This document shows positions 51,373-56,775 of a DNA stretch of 56,775 bases, in pieces (position 1 is the stretch's first letter; every line of letters begins with the position of its first letter). The notes below the pieces were generated by a model. It was not told the origin of the DNA, ran no database searches, and saw only the letters and a program-made list of their open reading frames with translations. Source of the DNA: Janthinobacterium sp. BJB426 (GTDB lineage: Bacteria > Pseudomonadota > Gammaproteobacteria > Burkholderiales > Burkholderiaceae_D); the NCBI RefSeq assembly GCF_002735705.1, contig NZ_PDZL01000029.1, positions 1 through 56,775 on the forward strand, given 5' to 3'. The position numbers and the translations under genes are program-made.

Positions 51373-54300
51373 ATGGCCACCACCCAAAATCCAGCACAAG
51401 TTCCCGTCAATGCCGAAGGCGCAGCCGCCAGGATCACGACGCCCGCAAAAAAAGCCGTCAATCCAAAAAATGGCGACCGCAAACAGTATGACGAAGACGA
51501 ACTGATCAAAGGGGCCGATGCCAGCGCGACCATGCCGCCTGAAAATGTCGTGGAAGTCACGGGAAGCGCCGATAGCGGCAATGCCGCCGCCCTGGGCACG
51601 GCCGCGGCGGTGGCTGCAGCAGCAGCCTTGGCAGGCGGTGGCGGCAGTGCGGCCGCAGGCCAGGCTGGCAACGGCGGTGCCGATTCCGGCACACAGCAAA
51701 GCGATAACAACGGTGGCGCCGCAGGCGCTGGCGCTGGTGCCGGGGCCGCCGGCATCCCCAGCGGCAGTGTCGTCGATGTCGCCGGCGCTTCGGCTGGCGC
51801 AGGTGCAGGTGCGGGTGCCGGCGCTGCAGGCGGGTTGGGCGGACTTGGCGTACTGGGCGCGCTTGGCGGCCTTGGTCTGGTAGCCGCCGCGGCAGGCGGC
51901 GGCGGAGGTGGTGGCGCCGCAACTGGCGGCTCCGGCACGGGCGGCACGGGAACTGGCGGTACGGGCGGCACGGGTGGCTCGACCGGCGGCCAGGGTGGCA
52001 CGGGCAATCAATCCACCACCACCACCGTCACCGATGCGGCCGTGCTGGCCGCCGCCGCAGCTATTGCCGCCGCCAACAATGCCCTGGCCGATGACGCCAG
52101 CGCCGCCGCGGCAGCAGCCACGGCAGCAGCTTCGCTGGCAGCGGCGAATGCCGCCATCCTGGCCGACCAACTGGCGGCACAGGCCGCAGCTGCGACGGCA
52201 GCAGCCTTGCTCGCGGCCAATAACGCCACCAGCGACGATATGCTGGCGGCCAGCACGGCGGCTGTTGTCCCCGGCGCGCAAGCGGCCGCTAGCGCCGCCA
52301 CGAATGACGACAGCGCTGCCGCGGCCGCCGCCGCGACCGCGGCCGCATCCTTGGCCGCCACCACATCGGCGCAAAATGCCGATGCGGCTGCCGCCACGGC
52401 CGCCGCCGCCGCCGCCGCCGCGCACGCCGCTGCCGATGCGGCACAAACGCAAGCGGACCAGACCAACGCTCCGGCACTGCAAGCTATCGCCGATGCAGCC
52501 GATGTCGTCGCCGCCGCAGCCAACACCCAGGCAGCGCTGACCGATGCGGCGGCGCTTGGCATCATCTCTGCCAATGATGCCGCCGCTGCCGCAGCGGCGA
52601 CGGCCTTGGCAGCTGCCACGGACGCCGCCGCGCTGGACCTGGCGGCAACCGCCGCCGCCAACGCCGCCGTCGCCGCAGGAATCCAGGCCAGCTTTACCGA
52701 TGCCGATGCCCTGGCCCTCATCTCGGATGCGGATGCCGCCAGCGCCGCCGCGGCCGCCAGCCTGGCCGCCGCCACCGATGCCGCCGCCCTGGCTGCGGCA
52801 TCGTCTGCCGCCACGACCGCCGCGCAAAATGCCGCTGCCCTCGCCGCCGCCAGCGACGCCGCGGCACTGGGCATCGCCGCCACCGCCGCCGCGAATGCGG
52901 CCACCGCCGCCGCCACGCAGGCGGGGCTCACCGACGCCGTCGCCTTGACCATGGCTGCGGACGCTGCTGCCGGCGTTGCCGCCTGGGACGCCTCGATCGC
53001 CAACGCCACCGACGCCGTCGCCCTGCAAGCGGCCGCCGATGCCGCCGCCACGGCGGCCGCCAATGCCCAGACGCAAGCGAATACGACGGACGCGCCCACC
53101 CTGGGCCTGATCGCCGACGCCGCCACCGCCGCGGCGGACGCAGCACAACTCGAGGCCGGCCTGACCGACGCGGCCGCACTGGCCCTGATTTCCGATGCCG
53201 ACGCCGCCACGGCGGCCGCCGCCGCCCTGGCCGCCAGTAGCGACGCCGCCGCGCTCGACGCCGCCGCCGCCCTTGCCGCCACCGTCGCGGCGAATGCCAT
53301 CGTCACTGCCAACCTGAGCGACGCGGCCGCACTGCAAATCACGGCCGATGCGGCAGCCAGCACGGCCACCGGCGCCGCCACGCAAGCGGCATTGACGGAC
53401 GCGGCCGCCCTGCAAGTGATTTCCGACGCCGATGCCGCCGCCGCGCTGGCAGCGCAAACGACGGCCAACCAGACGGATGCGGCCGCCCTGGCCGCAGCCG
53501 ACGCAGCCGCCGCCAGCGATGCCGCCAATGCGCAAACAGTGGCCGACCAGACCGATGTCGTCGCCCTGCAGCAAGCAGCCGACCAGGCCGATGCCGATGC
53601 CGATGCCGCCAATGCGCAAGCCAGCCTGCTGGACGTCAATGTCGCGCTCAATGCCTTCAATCTCGCCAACCTCGCCGCCCTAGCCGCCAACGTCACGGCT
53701 GGCCAAACCAGCGTGATCGACCTGACGGCCACCGTGAATGCCTTGCAGATCGATGCCGATGGCGCCGATGCCGATGCCAGCCTGACGGACGCCATCCTCC
53801 TGGCCGCGGCCTCCGCCGCCGATGCGCTGACGGCGACCGGCTTGCAAGTCACCGCCAACCTGACGGACGCCGTAGCACTGGCAGCCACCGCCGCCGCCGC
53901 CGTCTCGGCGGCGGAAATAGCCGCCGGGCTCGGCGGGATCGATATCTCGGCCGTCAGCGCCGCCGCTGCCGCACAGGCCGCCGCCACGACCGCGGCCGCC
54001 ACTGCCGCGCTGACCGATGCCGGCGCGCTGGGTCTCGTGTCCACCGCCGACGCCGCCGCTGAACTGGCCGCCCAGGCCGCCGTTACCACGTTGACGGCCG
54101 CCAATACGCTGGCGCAAAACGCGCTGACCGCGGCACAATTCGTTGCCAACCAGACCGATGCCGTCGCCCTGGGCCTGGTATCGTCGGCTGCGAATGCCGC
54201 CGCTGCCGCCGCCGTGACGACGGCCGGCCAGACGGACGCCATCGCACTGAGCCTCATTTCCACCGCCGATGGCCTGGTTGCTGCCTCGGCAGCCAGCCTG

Positions 54301-56775
54301 GCCGCACTGACGGACGCCACCGCATTGGGCCTCATTTCCACGGCCGACGCCGCCGCAGCGGCCGCCTTGCAGACCACGGCCAACCTGACGGATGCCGCCG
54401 CACTGGGCCTGCTCGCCACGGCCGCTGCCGCCGCCGCCAATACGGCGACGAATGTTGCCAACCTGACCGATGCGGTGGCCCTGGGCACCCTCTCGACCGC
54501 CGCCACCACGGCCGCCAATACGGCAGCCGCCACCGCCTCGCTGACTGACGCCACGGCGTTAGGTCTCGTCGCCACGGCGGACGCGACTGCCGCCGCCGCC
54601 TTGCAAACGACAGCCAACCTGACCGACGCCGTGGCACTGGGCCTCGTCTCGACGGCCGCCAACACGGCCGCCAGTGCCGCTGCCGCCGTTGCCAGCCTGA
54701 CCGATGCGGTGGCGCTGGGCACCGTCTCGACAGCCGCAACGGCCGCCGCCAACACAGCAGCGGCCACGGCCGCCCTGACCGACGCCGTGGCCCTGGGCTT
54801 GACGGCGACCGTCGACGCGGCCGCCGCCACCGCCGCGCAAACGACGGCCAACCTGACGGACGCCGTTGCGCTGGGCCTGGTCGCGACCGTCAATGCCACC
54901 GCCTCGACGGCGGCCGCCGCCGTCGCCGGCCTCACCGACGCCGTCCTGCTGGGCACGGCCCACACGCTCAACGTTACGGCCGCCACCGTGGCGGCTACCA
55001 AGGCCGCCTTGACGGATGCCGCCGCACTGACCACCGTCGCCAACAACGATGCCGCGAATGCCGCTTCCCTGGCCGCTTATTCGCAGGCCCATCCTTTAGA
55101 TCTGGTGGCGGCGCTGGCGGCCACCGTCGCCGCCACCACAGCATCCTTGTCGCTCGCCGCCGCGCAATCGGCGCAGGCGGATGACGCGGCTGCCGCCTCG
55201 ACGGCTGCCACGGCGGCAGCATCCCTGACCGCCCTGAACAATGCACTGGCGGCCGACAATGCCGCCACCGCCGCCGCCACCCTGGCCCTGACTTCCCAGG
55301 CGGCAGCCACTGCGGCGGCACTGGACGACACGCTCGCGGCCACCGCCGCCGGCGTGGCAGCCACCTCGCTGGCAGCGGCCCAGACGGCGCAGGCAGCCGA
55401 TACCGCCGCCGCAGCGACGGCAGCGACGGCAGCCAATGCCCTGGCCGCCCTGAATGCAGCCTTGCAGGCAGATGCGAACGCGGCCGCCACGGCCGCTGCC
55501 GCCATCACGGCGAGCGCGGCCACCGCCACCGCCATTGCCGACGATCTGGCTGCGGCGACGGCAGCCACTGTCGCCAACGTCTCGCAAGCAGCTGCGCAAG
55601 CTGCACAACTGGCCGACAACGCCGCCGCCAGCGCCGCCACCATCGCCGCCAACGCGCTGGCCTCCCTGAATGCGGCCCTGGCCGACGATGCGGCCGCCGC
55701 TGCGGCGGTGCTGAACTCCACCAATGCAACGGCCGCCGCCGTGGCCGCCACCGCCGCCGACACGGCTGCCGCGGCCGCCGCCGCCGTGGCAGCCATTTCT
55801 GCCGCCGCCACACAGCATGCGCAAGCGGACGATATCGCCGCCGCCACCGCCGCCCTCACGGCGTCCATCTCGCTGGCAGCCACGCAAGCGGCGCAAGCAG
55901 CCGATCTCGCCGTCACCACGACGGCGGCGACGGCGGCAAGCGCGCTGGCCGCGCTGAACCAGGCCCTGAACGACGACAGTCTCGCCAGCGCGGCAGCCAC
56001 CGCGGCGAGCAACGCACAAACGGCCCTGAATAACGCCACGACCACCCTCAACGCGGCGATACTGACGGCCAGCGCCTCGCTCGCCGCCGCCAATGCCGCC
56101 GCGGCAGACGACGCCACGGCGGCCAGCACGGCGGCAGCTGCGGCAGCGGCACAGCTCATTGCCGATGCCGCACTGCTGGCCGATGCAGGGCTGGCCGCGC
56201 TCGCAACGGCAGCCAACAATGCACTGGCCGCGGCCAGCGCGGCGCTGGCCGCCGACGATGCCGCCGCCAATGCCGCTCATACGGCGGCACTGTCGGCTGC
56301 CGCCACGCTGGCGGCGCAACTGGCCGATACGGCAGCCCTCAACGCCCATGCCGCGCTCAATGCGGCCATCGCCAACCTGACCGCAGCCGTGACGGCCGAT
56401 ATCAACGCCACGGATGCCGACAATGACAAGACGCTGAAACTGAATCTCCTCCTCGCCGCCCAGGGTGCGGCCGATGACGCGGCGCAAGCCAATGCAAATG
56501 CAGCAGCCGCCCATGCGGCGCTGGCGGCGGCGCAGGCCGACGATGCGGCGGCTGCCACCGCTGCCGCCAATGCGGTTGCCGCACATACGGCGGCGGTAGC
56601 GGCACAGAATGCCGATGCCGCCGCGGCAGCGGCGGCGGCGCAGGCGGCCACTTCCATGGCAGCCACCCTCAATGCCCAGGCCGACGACGCCACGGCGGCA
56701 GCGGTGGCAGCCGCCGCATCGTCGGCCTGCGCCGCCGCCAGCGCCGCATGGGCGGCTGCTGCATTTGCATTGGCT
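51373..56775 (+). CDS. Giant alanine-rich acidic repeat protein, 3' end outside window
   Basis: At least 1801 residues, open to the right edge. The N-terminus (about 1-65) is mixed polar with KQYDEDELIKG and VVEVTGSAD. Residues 66-213 are Gly/Ala rich, including one hydrophobic stretch (LGGLGVLGALGGLGLVAAAA, about 153-172) followed by a Gly run and TGGTG repeats. This resembles the N-terminal region of large type I secreted adhesins (BapA prefix type). From about 215 on it is Ala/Thr/Asp-rich, almost free of Lys, Arg, Pro and Cys, built of 26-residue and then 71-residue repeats and probably helical. A secreted surface or biofilm protein is the best guess. No enzymatic motif is seen, and the secretion signal would be at the missing C-terminus. 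Confidence 0.8.
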   Translation, partial: MATTQNPAQVPVNAEGAAARITTPAKKAVNPKNGDRKQYDEDELIKGADASATMPPENVVEVTGSADSGNAAALGTAAAVAAAAALAGGGGSAAAGQAGNGGADSGTQQSDNNGGAAGAGAGAGAAGIPSGSVVDVAGASAGAGAGAGAGAAGGLGGLGVLGALGGLGLVAAAAGGGGGGGAATGGSGTGGTGTGGTGGTGGSTGGQGGTGNQSTTTTVTDAAVLAAAAAIAAANNALADDASAAAAAATAAASLAAANAAILADQLAAQAAAATAAALLAANNATSDDMLAASTAAVVPGAQAAASAATNDDSAAAAAAATAAASLAATTSAQNADAAAATAAAAAAAAHAAADAAQTQADQTNAPALQAIADAADVVAAAANTQAALTDAAALGIISANDAAAAAAATALAAATDAAALDLAATAAANAAVAAGIQASFTDADALALISDADAASAAAAASLAAATDAAALAAASSAATTAAQNAAALAAASDAAALGIAATAAANAATAAATQAGLTDAVALTMAADAAAGVAAWDASIANATDAVALQAAADAAATAAANAQTQANTTDAPTLGLIADAATAAADAAQLEAGLTDAAALALISDADAATAAAAALAASSDAAALDAAAALAATVAANAIVTANLSDAAALQITADAAASTATGAATQAALTDAAALQVISDADAAAALAAQTTANQTDAAALAAADAAAASDAANAQTVADQTDVVALQQAADQADADADAANAQASLLDVNVALNAFNLANLAALAANVTAGQTSVIDLTATVNALQIDADGADADASLTDAILLAAASAADALTATGLQVTANLTDAVALAATAAAAVSAAEIAAGLGGIDISAVSAAAAAQAAATTAAATAALTDAGALGLVSTADAAAELAAQAAVTTLTAANTLAQNALTAAQFVANQTDAVALGLVSSAANAAAAAAVTTAGQTDAIALSLISTADGLVAASAASLAALTDATALGLISTADAAAAAALQTTANLTDAAALGLLATAAAAAANTATNVANLTDAVALGTLSTAATTAANTAAATASLTDATALGLVATADATAAAALQTTANLTDAVALGLVSTAANTAASAAAAVASLTDAVALGTVSTAATAAANTAAATAALTDAVALGLTATVDAAAATAAQTTANLTDAVALGLVATVNATASTAAAAVAGLTDAVLLGTAHTLNVTAATVAATKAALTDAAALTTVANNDAANAASLAAYSQAHPLDLVAALAATVAATTASLSLAAAQSAQADDAAAASTAATAAASLTALNNALAADNAATAAATLALTSQAAATAAALDDTLAATAAGVAATSLAAAQTAQAADTAAAATAATAANALAALNAALQADANAAATAAAAITASAATATAIADDLAAATAATVANVSQAAAQAAQLADNAAASAATIAANALASLNAALADDAAAAAAVLNSTNATAAAVAATAADTAAAAAAAVAAISAAATQHAQADDIAAATAALTASISLAATQAAQAADLAVTTTAATAASALAALNQALNDDSLASAAATAASNAQTALNNATTTLNAAILTASASLAAANAAAADDATAASTAAAAAAAQLIADAALLADAGLAALATAANNALAAASAALAADDAAANAAHTAALSAAATLAAQLADTAALNAHAALNAAIANLTAAVTADINATDADNDKTLKLNLLLAAQGAADDAAQANANAAAAHAALAAAQADDAAAATAAANAVAAHTAAVAAQNADAAAAAAAAQAATSMAATLNAQADDATAAAVAAAASSACAAASAAWAAAAFALA
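52537..55086 (+). repeat. Array of about thirty 26-residue (78-base) repeats
   Basis: The encoded unit is roughly xTDAxALxxxxxADAAxxAA ending in xxxxAx, for example LTDATALGLISTADAAAAAA at the start of one unit. The first eight units are exactly 26 residues with no insertions. Between about 53600 and 54150 the register is disturbed, then it returns. Units differ in codons as well as residues, so the array is old enough to have diverged, with the most alike units at 54300-54900. Confidence 0.88.
55156..55800 (+). repeat. Three copies of a 71-residue (213-base) repeat
   Basis: Copies begin at about 55156, 55372 and 55585, each starting with an AAAQ-AQ-AD type segment, passing through AANALAALNAALQADA-like text and ending near VANVS or AAIS. 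They directly follow the 26-residue array. Degenerate versions continue to about 56100. Confidence 0.75.

Noticed and set aside
52008..55046. 1012-codon minus-strand reading frame opposite the giant gene (and the 793-codon frame at 51238-53619)
   Set aside because: These frames arise because GCC/GGC/GAC-rich repeat codons have few stop codons on the other strand. They translate to low-complexity Ala/Val/Ser or Gly/Arg text with no start signals, while the plus frame has a ribosome site, a sensible N-terminus and regular repeats.
1..56775. CRISPR arrays, insertion sequences or phage genes
   Set aside because: No short direct-repeat array with unique spacers, no transposase or integrase, and no terminal repeats were seen. 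The only long repeat arrays are protein-coding.

Overview
This is a GC-rich proteobacterial chromosome segment (coding strands dominated by GCC, GGC and CTG codons, with AT-rich promoter islands). The housekeeping order cysS, alkA-like glycosylase, accA, tilS, lysC, tRNA-Ser and the type of T6SS cluster suggest a betaproteobacterium of the Oxalobacteraceae (Janthinobacterium, Duganella or Massilia-like). This placement comes from gene content and order, not from a database search.

Positions 1-28605 hold a nearly complete type VI secretion system in four transcription units. Unit 1 (minus) has a membrane protein with a Cys-containing tail, coupled to a VgrG that runs off the left edge. Unit 2 (plus) has a membrane-anchored M15 peptidase, PAAR, a membrane protein with a thiolase-like tail, TssM, TagF, an OmpA-domain protein and TssA. 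Unit 3 (minus) has a TPR lipoprotein, TssB, TssC, Hcp, TssE, TssF, TssG and ClpV. Unit 4 (plus) has TssK, TssL, a large 'evolved' VgrG with a C-terminal zinc-metalloprotease-like domain, and an overlapping small exported protein that is probably its immunity protein. No recognisable TssJ was found.

Positions 28611-36159 (minus) hold an unusual oxidative-enzyme operon: multicopper oxidase, tyrosinase, a 119-residue protein of unknown role, a LodA-family CTQ quinoprotein oxidase and its LodB-type flavoprotein. Three of the four junctions are overlapping or tightly packed. The operon lies between the T6SS and a tRNA-Ser(GCU) gene. Together with the T6SS it could form a competition block combining contact-dependent toxins with quinone or H2O2 chemistry (inference).

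Positions 36472-45102 are conserved core: tRNA-Ser, lysC, tilS, accA, a DNA glycosylase, cysS, two cyclophilins and lpxH. They are followed by a DUF72 protein, a lipoprotein with NHL-type repeats, and a GntR (YtrA-type) regulator with its ABC transporter. The regulator operon has a good promoter overlapped by a palindromic operator candidate.

Positions 50664-51372 are an AT-rich non-coding stretch. After it begins a giant alanine-rich, acidic repeat protein, open at the right edge. Its N-terminal part looks like that of large surface adhesins, and its body is made of very regular 26-residue repeats and then 71-residue repeats. Long antisense ORFs across this gene are shadows of its GCC-rich codons.
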